Position numbers and translations under genes: made by a program. From contig JAPLCW010000141.1 in the NCBI GenBank assembly GCA_026392015.1, positions 1 to 32,888 of the forward strand: DNA of 32,888 nt, in the 5' to 3' direction. Numbering within the stretch: position 1 is the stretch's first letter; every line of letters begins with the position of its first letter. This stretch comes from Candidatus Auribacterota bacterium. GTDB taxonomy: Bacteria; Auribacterota; Tritonobacteria; UBA1439. Under the pieces are notes generated by a model. That model did no database searches, had not been told where the DNA came from, and was given only the letters and a program-made list of their open reading frames with translations. Of the stretch, positions 1 to 7,365 are shown in pieces.

Positions 1-26
1 TCTGGTTTTACTGTGTTCATATCTCT

Positions 27-206
27 TTAACTCAAGATGCTCTTGTTCTGCTCATATCGCAACAGCATCTCTATAACCTCTTTAATATGATCACGCCCAT
101 CTCCACGCAGAAATCCCCACAAATCCTTTTCCGCCTCTCTGCGCATGAACGCTAAATCCTGTGCATTAGGCTCAAAATTCAGTAAACTACGACTCGTTCG
201 TATCAT
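27..206 (-). CDS. Small hypothetical protein, 59 aa
   Basis: I do not recognise a family. The ORF runs from ATG at 206 to TAA at 27 and encodes a charged, mostly helical-looking protein (a basic N-terminus, an acidic/basic middle with RREAEKDLW, and an amphipathic C-terminal helix around EVIEMLLRYEQ). No signal peptide or membrane segment is visible. A strong ribosome-binding site (GGAGAGG, 6 nt spacing) supports translation. That site lies inside a perfect 15-bp hairpin described separately, so translation may be controlled by RNA structure. It could be an antitoxin-like or regulatory protein, or a fragment left by a mobile element. Function is unknown. Confidence 0.5.
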   Translation of the reverse strand: MIRTSRSLLNFEPNAQDLAFMRREAEKDLWGFLRGDGRDHIKEVIEMLLRYEQNKSILS

Positions 207-255
207 AAGTATCCTCTCCTTTCTTTCTTGGTTGATTGAAGGAGAGGATACTTAT
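205..255 (-). promoter_or_regulatory. 15-bp hairpin covering the RBS of the 59-aa ORF
   Basis: Positions 205-219 and 241-255 are perfect inverted repeats (arm ATAAGTATCCTCTCC on the plus strand) with a 21-nt loop. On the minus-strand mRNA the 3' arm contains the Shine-Dalgarno GGAGAGG and ends on the first two bases of the ATG. The folded RNA would hide the start site. It could be a translational switch or an end of a mobile element. Confidence 0.6.
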
Positions 256-347
256 TTTTAGGCCCTATTCCCATTTTTTTAGCCCTTTCTGACACACCTC
301 CCTATCTCAATTTGCATAAAAGATTGTACGTTACCGTTGCCGCGAAA

Positions 348-506
348 GTGATGGGTCACTTATGGGTGGCACATTGCTGAATATGTCATTCCTGCGAAAG
401 CAGGAATCCAGGTTTCATAATGGATCCCCGCTCGAGTTTACACTGAGCGCAGTCGAAGTGCCGGGATGACAAGCGAAATGGATACCACCCATAAGTGACC
501 CCTTAC
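348..506 (+). repeat. MITE-1 copy A (IS66-like ends, 8-bp TSD)
   Basis: This is a 159-bp element with terminal inverted repeats (left end GTGATGGGTCACTTATGGGT, right end its near reverse complement finishing CCTTAC). Inside are a CCTGCGAAAGCAGG hairpin and a TCGAGTTTACACTGAGCGCA segment. It is flanked by a perfect 8-bp direct repeat CCGCGAAA (340-347 and 507-514), the footprint of transposition. There is no coding capacity. Other copies are at 7024, 18782, 20891, 27639 and 30191. Confidence 0.88.
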
Positions 507-514
507 CCGCGAAA

Positions 515-893
515 CGGTCCGCGAATAGTGCGGACAAAAGTCAATCTCAAGCGAGGTATCCGCGAAAAATCCAAAATTCAAAATAAATCGCAGAATAGCC
601 GTAAGGATTAAGCCGTAAGCTATAAGCAAAATGCGTACTGCGTACCGCTTAGCTCTGACTTGAGTTTTGAGGTTTGAGTTTTCGGAACGCGACCCATGAG
701 TATTCATCCGCCGTTGCGGGAAGTAATGGGTCAGTTGCGGTGGGGTCTGGAATTATATCCCCTCCCCCTCCGAAGGAGAGCCTGTCCTGTCGAAGACCTG
801 AGCGCAGTCGAAGGAACCCTGCCGAAGGAAGGGCGGGGGGGGGGGTATCTCCCATCCCATAATTGCCCCATTGCTCCGGGAATGCTTTTTCTC
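515..893. other. Non-coding stretch with a solo MITE-like end and a G11 tract
   Basis: No gene is supported here. At 723-746 there is a single GTAATGGGTCAGTTGCGGTG-type end resembling one terminus of MITE-1, without a clear partner. At 765-833 there is a C-rich/G-rich palindromic repeat containing the TGAGCGCAGTCGAAGG word seen in other repeats of this window. At 835-845 there is an uninterrupted run of 11 G residues. Confidence 0.5.
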
Positions 894-921
894 TTGCATC
901 CGCTTTGCGATGCTGTAGAAT
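894..921 (+). promoter_or_regulatory. Putative sigma-70 promoter of the HU gene
   Basis: TTGCAT (894-899) and TAGAAT (916-921) are separated by 16 nt, 25 nt upstream of the HU start codon. The resulting leader would be about 18 nt and include the Shine-Dalgarno site. This is called from consensus similarity only. Confidence 0.5.
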
Positions 922-946
922 AGCACCCACGAAAGGAGGTTTCGTT

Positions 947-1225
947 ATGAATAGAGCGGAGATGATCGAAGCTGTCGTCGCCAATAAGAAATCAGGCATT
1001 GAGACAAAGGCGGGGGCTGACAGGGCACTTCAGGCTGTACTCGACGCCATCAAAGTTGGTCTCAAGAAGGATGGTTTGGCGAGCGTTGTGGGGTTTGGCA
1101 CATTCAAGGTCAAAACCCGTGCTGCGCGCATGGGACGCAATCCCCAGACCGGAGAATCAATCAAGATCGGCGCCCGCAAGGCGGTTACGTTCAAGGCAAG
1201 TACGGATCTGAAGAAGTCAGTCTAA
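947..1225 (+). CDS. hup: HU family DNA-binding protein
   Basis: This encodes a 92-aa nucleoid protein of the HU/IHF family, which binds and bends DNA as a dimer in the cytoplasm. Length is typical. The family signature is intact (GFGTFKVKTRAARMGRNPQT followed by GESIKI), covering the DNA-binding beta-arm with its conserved Arg-Asn-Pro tip. The N-terminal MNRAEMIEAV helix also fits. The reading frame is open further upstream, but ATG 947 is chosen because a strong Shine-Dalgarno (AAAGGAGG) lies 6 nt before it and homology starts there. It is monocistronic: own promoter upstream, strong terminator downstream, and the convergent ACT gene beyond. HU versus IHF subunit is not decided, but a lone gene favours HU. 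Confidence 0.95.
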   Translation: MNRAEMIEAVVANKKSGIETKAGADRALQAVLDAIKVGLKKDGLASVVGFGTFKVKTRAARMGRNPQTGESIKIGARKAVTFKASTDLKKSV

Positions 1226-1252
1226 GTGTCGCGACAGATTTCATGCGGCAAT

Positions 1253-1288
1253 AAAAAACCCTCCCCCCATAACGGGGGAGGGTTTTTT
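1253..1288. terminator. Bidirectional rho-independent terminator
   Basis: The inverted repeat AAAAAACCCTCCCCC / GGGGGAGGGTTTTTT has a 6-nt loop (1268-1273). The A-run on one side and T-run on the other make it work on both strands, ending the HU transcript and the convergent ACT-gene transcript. Confidence 0.93.
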
Positions 1289-1335
1289 GCTGCCGTGCGC
1301 ACGAGCGAGGATCATGCGCTCGAGCCCGTGGACGA

Positions 1336-1734
1336 TCACTTCCCTCCGGCGAAGAGCATATCCGCCTTTAATGGATCATCCACCGCAAAGATGAGCATTG
1401 CCCTCTCGGATCCGGGGGAGATACTTCCGTAGCAGTAGTTGACGTTATATTTGTTCTTGCCGAGTTTCGTCATCACCTCGCCCAGCATCCCGGGCCGGTC
1501 GTCCAGGACAAGCGTGAGCACCACACGGACGAGGACGGCGTATCCTTTCTCACGGAGCAGCCTGACTGCTGCGCGGTCATCGCCCACGACCAGCCGCATG
1601 ACCGCCCCTTCCGTGAACTCGGATACGGAGATGGCCTCGATGTTGATCCCGGCCTCTTTGAGTATGCTGCACAGCTTGGAGCCTTCTCCCGCCTGATTCA
1701 CCACAGTGATCGAGAGCTGTTTCTTTAGCGCCAT
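1336..1734 (-). CDS. Tandem ACT-domain amino-acid-binding protein
   Basis: This 132-aa protein appears to consist of two ACT domains (about residues 6-65 and 70-128). The first begins QLSITVVNQAGEGSKLCSIL with GINIEAISVSE; the second has LVLDDRPGMLGEVMTKLGK followed by YNVNYCYGSI. ACT pairs bind amino acids allosterically. Stand-alone proteins of this size are common and usually lack an attached enzyme, so a regulatory or sensor role is inferred. ATG 1734 is preceded by GGAGG about 7 nt upstream. It is transcribed toward HU and shares the bidirectional terminator. No signal peptide, so cytoplasmic. The ligand cannot be named. Confidence 0.85.
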   Translation of the reverse strand: MALKKQLSITVVNQAGEGSKLCSILKEAGINIEAISVSEFTEGAVMRLVVGDDRAAVRLLREKGYAVLVRVVLTLVLDDRPGMLGEVMTKLGKNKYNVNYCYGSISPGSERAMLIFAVDDPLKADMLFAGGK

Positions 1735-2064
1735 TTCCCGCCTCCTTCCTCATAATAGTGAATAATAGCCACGGATGAACACGGATAAAACGACAATTGA
1801 TAATTTAAAGATGCAAAGTCAGGAAATAGCGTCGCATTATAAGTGAGACACTTTCGGCTGTGCCGTTCCTTCACGTGTATCTGTCTGGATCCGCGGTTGC
1901 ACGCTCCTCTTTCACTATGCTAGCAAATGGTCATAGCCCGGGTGAACAATTTTAAACCGGTTCTCACATCCGCCTCTTCTCATGATCTCGCCTGCCAGGC
2001 GGTGGCCGGCGAGAGATCTTTCTCCAGCATACCATAGAGCGCGAAATTCACCAAGGAGGCACGG
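1735..2064. other. Intergenic region without a supported gene
   Basis: This holds the presumed promoter of the ACT gene (not resolved) and a hairpin-forming stretch near 1984-2021 (GATCTCGCC ... GGCGAGAGATC). No coding sequence is supported on either strand. Confidence 0.4.
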
Positions 2065-2323
2065 ACAGGAAATTCCCCAAAATGGTGAGCACTAAATTCA
2101 TTACTGACTCATTACCAGACAGATTAAAAATTCAGCATCTGTAGTATTCCAAGTTTGGGGAAAAAGAGATCATGTATTTCACCGCGGAGACGCGGAGGAC
2201 GCAGAGATGATAGATCATGCAGAGAGCCGGGCTAGTATGAAGTATTCTTTGCGATCGCTCTTTGCGTGCTCTGCGCCTCTGCGGCGAGCTATTAATCTTT
2301 TGAAAAAAAAGGGGAAAGTCCTG
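2065..2323 (+). repeat. MITE-2 copy 1 (about 259 bp)
   Basis: The element has imperfect terminal inverted repeats (ACAGGAAATTCCCC left, GGGGAAAGTCCTG right). Its core carries a long interrupted palindrome, CACCGCGGAGACGCGGAGGA ... TGCGCCTCTGCGG. Two more copies lie at 3818-4077 and 16643-16903 in the same orientation. No protein is encoded. A clean target duplication is not visible at this copy. Confidence 0.8.
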
Positions 2324-2336
2324 GGCGCGGAGGATG

Positions 2337-2479
2337 GTAGAGTCTCAATTACATGCAGAATATAACTATTCTATGTTGTAGGGGCGCGATTTACTTATCC
2401 TGAGCAAAGTCGAAGGATCGCGCCCGGGTTCGACAAATCGAACCCCTGCAAATTAAAGGTATCCAAATTGAGCCACTAC
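2337..2479. repeat. MITE-6 copy 1 (about 143 bp)
   Basis: Termini are GTAGAGTCTCAATT (2337-2350) and AATTGAGCCACTAC (2466-2479), an inverted repeat with one central mismatch cluster. The core is a palindrome-rich segment beginning GTAGGGGCGCGAT and ending CGAACCCCTGC. It matches the family seen at 7221-7365. No coding capacity. Confidence 0.65.
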
Positions 2480-2559
2480 CTCAATTTCAAATCTATTTCA
2501 TCCCAGTGGCGGTTGTGCAACAATAACTGCCGCATTCTCCATTCATTGAGGAAAAGCCG

Positions 2560-3729
2560 ATGCACACACCCCTGATCGTCGCCGCGCTGAGGACCCCCAT
2601 TGGTGCATTCCATGGCGCCCTCAAGAACACGTCCCCGCCACAACTTGCCGGCCTCGTGCTGAGAGAGCTTCTCCACCGCAGCGGAATAACGCCTTCCGAT
2701 GTCGACGAAGTGATTCTGGGCAATGTTCTCCGCGCCGGCCTCGGTCAGAACCCCGCGAGGCAGGCAGCTGCCGCCGCGGGGATCCCCTTCTCTTCATCGG
2801 CGCTCACCATCGATATGGTGTGCGGCTCCGGTCTGCGCGCGGTCTGTCTTGCGGCTCAGGCACTGCGGATGGGCGAGGGCGGCGTGGTGATAGCCGGCGG
2901 AATGGAGAATATGAGTGCTACCCCCCAGCTTCTCTGCCGGGATAATCCCTCCCGCACGCTGGTCAACTCCATGCGACGCGACGGCCTCACATGCGCGTTC
3001 CATGGAGAGGCGATGGGGGTTTTCGCCGAGAAGCTCGCGCAGGCCAACAATATCACCCGCGAGGAACAGGACCGATACTCGCTGGAGAGTCATCGGAAAA
3101 CGGTATCGAGCATCCGGGGAAGTCTCTTTTTGTCGGAGGCCGTGCCCGTGCCGCTCCCCAACGGGGAGGAGAAGGCCTTCCGCAGCGATGAATGTCCCCG
3201 CAGCGATTGCACAATGGAGAAACTCGCCCGCATCAAACCGGCGTTCGACAAAAATGGGACGGTCACCGCGGGGAACGCGACGCCCATCGCAGATGGGGCT
3301 GCGGCTGTGAGCGTCGTTTCAGATGTTTTTGCGCGCCAGAGGGGTATGCGGCCCCTCGCGCGCATCCTCGACTGGTGCGTGGTGGGGGTCGAACCCGAGC
3401 AGACCTTTGCCGCACTCGGCAGTGCGGTGAAGAAGATTCTCCGGAGGAACACGCTCCTACTGGAAGATGTGGACCTTTTTGAGATCGCGGACTCCTTCGC
3501 GGTCGAGGGGATTGTGTGCATCCGTGAGCTGGGAATCCCGCCCGAAAGGGTGAACGTGAGAGGGGGCACGCTTACCCTGGGCCATCCGCTTGGTGCGAGC
3601 GGCTGCAGGATCCTCGTGACACTTCTCCACACGCTGAAAGATGAGCGAAAGCGGCTGGGGCTGGCTGCGGTGTGCTTCGGCGGCGGGAATGCGCTGGCGA
3701 TGCTCGTGGAAAATCTTGACAGGGATTAG
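2560..3729 (+). CDS. Thiolase (acetyl-CoA acetyltransferase family)
   Basis: A 389-aa enzyme of the degradative/biosynthetic thiolase I/II superfamily, which condenses or cleaves acyl-CoA with CoA in the cytoplasm. Length is typical. Visible signatures are the nucleophile Cys88 in DMVCGSGLRAV, GNATPIADGAAAV (238-250), His342 in TLGHPLGASG, and the acid/base Cys372 in CFGGGNALAM. One feature is odd: the NEAF loop that supplies the catalytic Asn is ADSF here (310-313), so the Asn is Ala. Substrate preference may therefore differ, or activity may be reduced. Start ATG 2560 follows GAGGAAAAG with suitable spacing. It stands alone between two direct MITE-2 copies, with no beta-oxidation or polyhydroxybutyrate genes nearby, so the pathway is unknown. 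Confidence 0.92.
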   Translation: MHTPLIVAALRTPIGAFHGALKNTSPPQLAGLVLRELLHRSGITPSDVDEVILGNVLRAGLGQNPARQAAAAAGIPFSSSALTIDMVCGSGLRAVCLAAQALRMGEGGVVIAGGMENMSATPQLLCRDNPSRTLVNSMRRDGLTCAFHGEAMGVFAEKLAQANNITREEQDRYSLESHRKTVSSIRGSLFLSEAVPVPLPNGEEKAFRSDECPRSDCTMEKLARIKPAFDKNGTVTAGNATPIADGAAAVSVVSDVFARQRGMRPLARILDWCVVGVEPEQTFAALGSAVKKILRRNTLLLEDVDLFEIADSFAVEGIVCIRELGIPPERVNVRGGTLTLGHPLGASGCRILVTLLHTLKDERKRLGLAAVCFGGGNALAMLVENLDRD

Positions 3730-3817
3730 ACCGCTGACTTTTCGGATGCACGCGGATTGAAGGAGGGAGCTCCGTGTCATCGGCGTGATCCGCGGCTCAC
3801 GCCATGGGCTTTGGGAG

Positions 3818-4077
3818 ACAGGAGATCCCCCAAAATAGTGAGCACTAAATTTATTACTGACTAATTACCAGACAGATACCTAATTCAGCATCTGTACTAC
3901 TCCAAGTTTGTAAAAAGAAGAGATCATATATTTCACCGCGGAGACGCGGAGGACGCAGAGATGATAGATCATGCAGAGAGCCGGGCCATTATGAATTATT
4001 CTTTGCGATCGCTCTTTGCGTGCTCTGCGCCTCTGCGGTGAGCTATTAATCTTTTGAAAAAACGGGGAAAGCCTTGT
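3818..4077 (+). repeat. MITE-2 copy 2 with target duplication
   Basis: A 260-bp copy of the family at 2065 and 16643, with ends ACAGGAGATCCCC and GGGGAAAGCCTTGT. It is flanked by the direct repeat TTTGGGAG (3810-3817 and 4078-4085), consistent with an 8-bp (possibly 9-bp) target duplication. It sits 15 bp beyond the end of the minus-strand lipoprotein gene and forms a direct pair with the copy upstream of the thiolase. Confidence 0.83.
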
Positions 4078-4092
4078 TTTGGGAGAGAACAG

Positions 4093-5121
4093 CTATTGCA
4101 GGTCCTTCATCAGTTTCTGGATCCGGGCGACCGTTTTGATATAGCGATCCGATCTCGTGTTCCTGACAAGGGCGTTCTGATAAGCCTTGTACGCCAGATC
4201 AAACATTCCCCTTCGCTCAAACCCCACGCCCATATCGTAATATGCAGCGGGGTCGTCCGGCTTTGCCTTAATCGCCTGCATCCATTTCTCCATGGCTTCA
4301 TCCCAGAGGTTGTTCTTTGCGAGCTCCACACCGAGGCGCGTCGAGTGAAAGATGCCATACTCGAGAATGCGCTCCTCCTCGACCGGATGCGCGGCGATCT
4401 TTCGGACAAATTTCTTTATCGCGCGGTCAAGGAGGAGGTCGAAGATCATGTCGCACGTCGGGAGCTCAGCGATCTCCGCCGATCCTGTCCCTTCCCAGCT
4501 CCCCGACTCTGATGCGGTGTCGGCGCAGATTACGTTTCCTAGAAAGGCATCTGCCATGCGCACGTGCAGATTAAGCACGGCATAGCGTTTGAGACGGTTC
4601 TTCTCGACCAACTGCTTTACAAAGCGTTTCCGTGGCATCGACTCTCCTGTGCTGCGTATATCCGACATGATATTCCCCTGCCCGTCTCTCACGTAGTCGC
4701 CCGTCCATACCGGCTCCCTGGCCTCCACAGCGCGGGACTCCTCGTCACACTGGGACTTCTCCAATTCCCCATAGAGAAGCGCGTCAACACCGAGGGCAGT
4801 TCCCATCCGCCTCACCATGGAGGCGTCAGGGGGATAGGAAAACTGGATTCCCGCTCGAGCGAGAAGACTCTTCATCTGATCATCTTTCATCACCCGGTAG
4901 CGCCCCGTATTCGCCACCACCTCCGCGAGGTGCTGTGCGACGACCTGGCCCCGCGCGCTGCCCGTCACATCGTCGCCGAACGGGAGCACTGCAATCTCGC
5001 TGATGCCGCTCACATCGGCGTCCGGGGGATCGAGCTTCTCGATCATCACGCGCGCGGTGGGCGCGCAGCCCGAGAGCGCAATGCACGCGACGACGACGGA
5101 AGACATGCTACGTGTCCTCAT
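4093..5121 (-). CDS. CsgG-like lipoprotein with C-terminal TPR repeats
   Basis: An exported lipoprotein of about 342 aa. The signal peptide (MRTRSMSSVVVACIALSGC) ends in a lipobox LSGC, predicting lipidation in the periplasm. The mature N-terminus has a CsgG/TolB-type strand (ISEIAVLPFGDDV), a helix with HLAEVVANTGRYRV and a following GVDALLYGELEK strand, typical of periplasmic CsgG/FlgO-like domains. The last 80 residues carry TPR-like helices (ELAKNNLWDEAMEKWMQAIK, PDDPAAYYDMGVGFERRGM), suggesting protein-protein contacts. It overlaps the upstream bifunctional-nuclease gene by 14 nt at ATG 5121, so the two are probably co-translated. Frame-compatible alternatives are a TTG at 5154 and ATG 5106. 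Function is unknown; an outer-membrane assembly role is inferred. Confidence 0.8.
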   Translation of the reverse strand: MRTRSMSSVVVACIALSGCAPTARVMIEKLDPPDADVSGISEIAVLPFGDDVTGSARGQVVAQHLAEVVANTGRYRVMKDDQMKSLLARAGIQFSYPPDASMVRRMGTALGVDALLYGELEKSQCDEESRAVEAREPVWTGDYVRDGQGNIMSDIRSTGESMPRKRFVKQLVEKNRLKRYAVLNLHVRMADAFLGNVICADTASESGSWEGTGSAEIAELPTCDMIFDLLLDRAIKKFVRKIAAHPVEEERILEYGIFHSTRLGVELAKNNLWDEAMEKWMQAIKAKPDDPAAYYDMGVGFERRGMFDLAYKAYQNALVRNTRSDRYIKTVARIQKLMKDLQ

Positions 5122-5560
5122 GGCCCTCCCCGTGTCCTTCTTCTCCCGCATCAAGCATGTTGCTCACGTCCTCAACCTGGTTCAATACATGTTGGTCTAT
5201 ATAGATTGGCGCGCCGTTCTGTTTCGCGAGCACCAGACAGTCGCTCGGACGGGCATCGAGTTCGACAACGCGCTTCCCCCGCTCGCTTTCCTCCCTCAGG
5301 AAAAGGCGCGCGTAAAATGTGACGCCCTTGAGGTCGTTGATCACCACCCGCTCCACACGCACCCCGAGACCGGCGAAGATGCTCGTGATGAGATCGTGCG
5401 TGAGTGGTCGGACCTTGCTCACTCCCTCGAGACTCATCGAGAGCGCCATGCCCACCCCGGGCCCCACATACAGGACGAAGGTCTTGTCACCGTTCCCCAG
5501 GAAGATGGCCCATGTCTCCGGCGTGGCAACAATCCTCTTGATATCCACCTTCACGAGCAC
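5108..5560 (-). CDS. Bifunctional nuclease family protein (DUF151)
   Basis: Cytoplasmic protein of about 150 aa with the BFN (DUF151) domain across nearly its whole length. Hallmarks are LYVGPGVGMALSMSLEGV, a RPLTHDLITSIFAGLGVRV helix, VVINDLKGVTFYARLFL and the signature DARPSDCLVLA. Members have reported DNase/RNase activity or regulatory roles in plants and bacteria; the role here is unknown. The frame extends to a TTG at 5584, but GTG 5560 is preferred because GGGAG sits 8 nt upstream and family proteins begin at this point. The C-terminal tail (EEGHGEGHEDT) is acidic/histidine-rich. Its 3' end overlaps the start of the CsgG/TPR lipoprotein gene, forming a two-gene operon. Confidence 0.88.
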   Translation of the reverse strand: MLVKVDIKRIVATPETWAIFLGNGDKTFVLYVGPGVGMALSMSLEGVSKVRPLTHDLITSIFAGLGVRVERVVINDLKGVTFYARLFLREESERGKRVVELDARPSDCLVLAKQNGAPIYIDQHVLNQVEDVSNMLDAGEEGHGEGHEDT

Positions 5561-5720
5561 TAGGTTTTCTCCCTGCGCACCCAAGTAACCCCAAAAAGGT
5601 CGGGTAACTGATTAAATCCTTCACCCAGTAGGTGCGGCTGAGTCTAGAACGATAATTTGCAGGGGCTTGCCGAAGGATCCGACCCCGGCATCATCCGTCA
5701 TTTCGGGTACCCGGCGGGCG

Positions 5721-5749
5721 TTGACCGGTGCATCGCGGTGTGAGATAAT
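5721..5749 (+). promoter_or_regulatory. Promoter TTGACC-17-GATAAT, leaderless configuration
   Basis: TTGACC (5721-5726) and GATAAT (5744-5749) are separated by exactly 17 nt. Only 7 nt lie between the -10 box and the GTG at 5757, so the predicted transcription start falls on or next to the start codon. No Shine-Dalgarno is evident. Confidence 0.72.
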
Positions 5750-5756
5750 ACCCCGC

Positions 5757-6284
5757 GTGAGAGACATCCGCGTTCTTTCAAGTTACCTCACCGTCATCGT
5801 AATCTACGTGTGCCTCATCCCGGCGCTCATCATGTTGCTTGGCCCGAGGCTGGATCTCCTCATCGGTCTCCCCTCGCTTCTCCGCCTCCCGGCGAATTTC
5901 GTTGCGGGAGCCGTTATCCTCGCCTATGCATGGTTCTGGATCATCTGGTCTCAGCTCTTCCTCATAAGACACGGGAAGGGACATCCGAATGAGATACTCG
6001 GATACGAACTCGGGCCTCTCACCCAGCAGTTGGTCATTGGGGGGCCCTATCGCTACACGAGAAACCCGATGGCGTACGGCCTGCTCATCTTCTATTTTGT
6101 CGCACTCGCCCTTCTCTGCAACGCCACCTCGGTACTCCTCCTCTTCCCCATTGCATGTCTCTTCGAGGTCTGGTACCACCGGAGATACGAAGAGCCGGGG
6201 CTCCTCAGACGCTTCGGGACGGAATACATGCGGTATCGGGAGACGGTGCCGGTCCTTCTCCCCTGCTTCTGGAGGTCGCGCTAA
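5757..6284 (+). CDS. Isoprenylcysteine/phospholipid methyltransferase family membrane protein
   Basis: Integral membrane protein of 175 aa, of the ICMT/PEMT-like methyltransferase superfamily, which uses S-adenosylmethionine at the membrane. Hydrophobic helices are visible at about residues 7-27, 45-72 and 103-138. The family motifs are intact: GGPYRYTRNPMAYG (SAM-binding loop) and the C-terminal EEPGLLRRFGTEYMRYRETV. The substrate in bacteria is generally unknown. The frame is open to 5667, but the upstream part lies in repeat DNA; GTG 5757 is chosen because a good promoter ends 7 nt before it. It converges on the coiled-coil gene with a single base between the two stop codons. Confidence 0.88.
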   Translation: MRDIRVLSSYLTVIVIYVCLIPALIMLLGPRLDLLIGLPSLLRLPANFVAGAVILAYAWFWIIWSQLFLIRHGKGHPNEILGYELGPLTQQLVIGGPYRYTRNPMAYGLLIFYFVALALLCNATSVLLLFPIACLFEVWYHRRYEEPGLLRRFGTEYMRYRETVPVLLPCFWRSR

Positions 6285-6285
6285 T

Positions 6286-6969
6286 TCACTCAGACTCGGA
6301 GGGTGGGGGTGCAACTTCGATCCGCGGGACGGAGAATAGCTTTGGAGGGCGTTCTACTCTCTCTTTCCCAACTTGTTCGGCCTGGCGCTGGAGATTCTGC
6401 TGCTGAAGGAGCAAGTTCTGTTCCCTGAGGCCGAGCTGTTGCTCGCGAAAATCCATATCCCTCTGCCTCTGGTCCAGGCGGCCCTCGATATCCTTAATTC
6501 GCCGCTCCATATCTTGAAGATCTTTCTTCTGCTGCTCGACACTCTTCTCCCAGTCGTCCTTCTCTTGCGTAAACCCCTTCTCAATTTCGTATGCCTTCTC
6601 TGCCGGAACCCACGTGTCCTGGTACTTCACCATGCCCTTCGCACGCTGCTCCTCCTCGAAGAGCTTCGCCTGCTTCACCTTCGCCTTTTCCTGTTCCCGC
6701 TCTTCCTGCCATTGCGATTGGAGAACTTTATTGTCGTCTGCTTTAGAACGCTCGATCTTTGCGATCGCCCCCTTGGACAGGACGATGGTTCCCAGGTTGG
6801 ATTTGATCTCTATTGATGCTTCTGTCTCGCTGCTGATCACCCCCATGACCTTCCCGCCCTTTTTGAGATACACTGTGTCGGCGGCTGTTTCCACTGCGAT
6901 GAGGAAAGCGGCAGCGAATACGCACGCGCCTGCGCCGCGCGGGATGCCGGAGAGGAAAGAAACGCTCAT
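6286..6969 (-). CDS. Exported coiled-coil protein
   Basis: A 227-aa protein of unknown function. An N-terminal hydrophobic segment (about residues 11-28, GACVFAAAFLIAVETAAD) looks like a signal peptide ending near AAD. Residues 31-75 form a small beta-rich domain (TVYLKKGGKVMGVISSETEA, IEIKSNLGTIVLSKGAI), similar in style to SH3-like/Lsm-like modules. From about residue 80 to 208 it is a long charged coiled coil rich in Glu, Gln, Lys and Arg, followed by a Pro-rich tail. ATG 6969 has no Shine-Dalgarno but lies 6 nt after a TAGAAT box, suggesting a leaderless mRNA. Periplasmic scaffold or envelope protein is an inference. Confidence 0.75.
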   Translation of the reverse strand: MSVSFLSGIPRGAGACVFAAAFLIAVETAADTVYLKKGGKVMGVISSETEASIEIKSNLGTIVLSKGAIAKIERSKADDNKVLQSQWQEEREQEKAKVKQAKLFEEEQRAKGMVKYQDTWVPAEKAYEIEKGFTQEKDDWEKSVEQQKKDLQDMERRIKDIEGRLDQRQRDMDFREQQLGLREQNLLLQQQNLQRQAEQVGKERVERPPKLFSVPRIEVAPPPSESE

Positions 6970-6975
6970 AACGTT

Positions 6976-7004
6976 ATTCTAGCATGCCACCCTATTCATA
7001 ACAA
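6976..7004 (-). promoter_or_regulatory. Promoter TTGTTA-17-TAGAAT, leaderless configuration
   Basis: On the minus strand TTGTTA (7004-6999) and TAGAAT (6981-6976) have a 17-nt spacer. Six bases separate the -10 from ATG 6969, so transcription would start at about the A of the ATG. Confidence 0.6.
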
Positions 7005-7023
7005 ACACTATTGCGTTGTATCG

Positions 7024-7204
7024 GTAATGGTTCACTTAGGGGTGGTATCCCTTTTACTTGTCATCCCGGCACTTCGACTGCGCTCAGTGTAAACTCGAGC
7101 GGGGATCCAGTATGAAACCTGGATTCCTGCTGGATTTTACCCTCGTGAAAACGGGGGCAGGAATGACATATTCAGCAATGTACCACCCATAAGTGATGCA
7201 TTAC
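7024..7204 (-). repeat. MITE-1 copy B with 8-bp TSD
   Basis: A 181-bp long-form copy in inverted orientation. Its ends are GTAATGGTTCACTTAGGGGT and the matching CATTAC terminus. It is flanked by a perfect direct repeat TTGTATCG (7016-7023 and 7205-7212). It carries the expanded internal hairpin CCTCGTGAAAACGGGGG shared only with the copy at 27639. Confidence 0.88.
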
Positions 7205-7220
7205 TTGTATCGCATTGTAG

Positions 7221-7365
7221 GTAGTGGCTCAATTTGGTGCCGTTGATTTGCAGGGGTTCGATCCTTCGGCTGAGTTTATACTGAGCGCAGCCGAAGTGCT
7301 CAGGACAAGTTTATCACGCCCCCACAACATGGAATAATTGCGTCCTACAAATAATGAGCCACTAC
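7221..7365. repeat. MITE-6 copy 2, abutting MITE-1 copy B
   Basis: Termini are GTAGTGGCTCAATTT and its partner ending TGAGCCACTAC. The core contains GCAGGGGTTCGATCCTTCGG and a CTGAGCGCAGCCGAAG word. The direct repeat CGCATTGT occurs at 7211-7218 and 7366-7373, consistent with an 8-bp target duplication offset by two bases on the left. Its target overlaps the duplication of the neighbouring MITE-1 copy. Confidence 0.7.

Noticed and set aside
863-946. N-terminal extension of HU
   Set aside because: It spans the predicted promoter and precedes a strong ribosome-binding site; HU homology begins at 947.
2378-2450. tRNA-like GGTTCGA sequence
   Set aside because: The GGGTTCGACAAATCGAACCC motif is part of a palindromic repeat; no cloverleaf can be drawn around it.
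5667-5756. N-terminal extension of the methyltransferase from a TTG
   Set aside because: The extension lies in repeat-like DNA and upstream of the predicted transcription start, so GTG 5757 was preferred.
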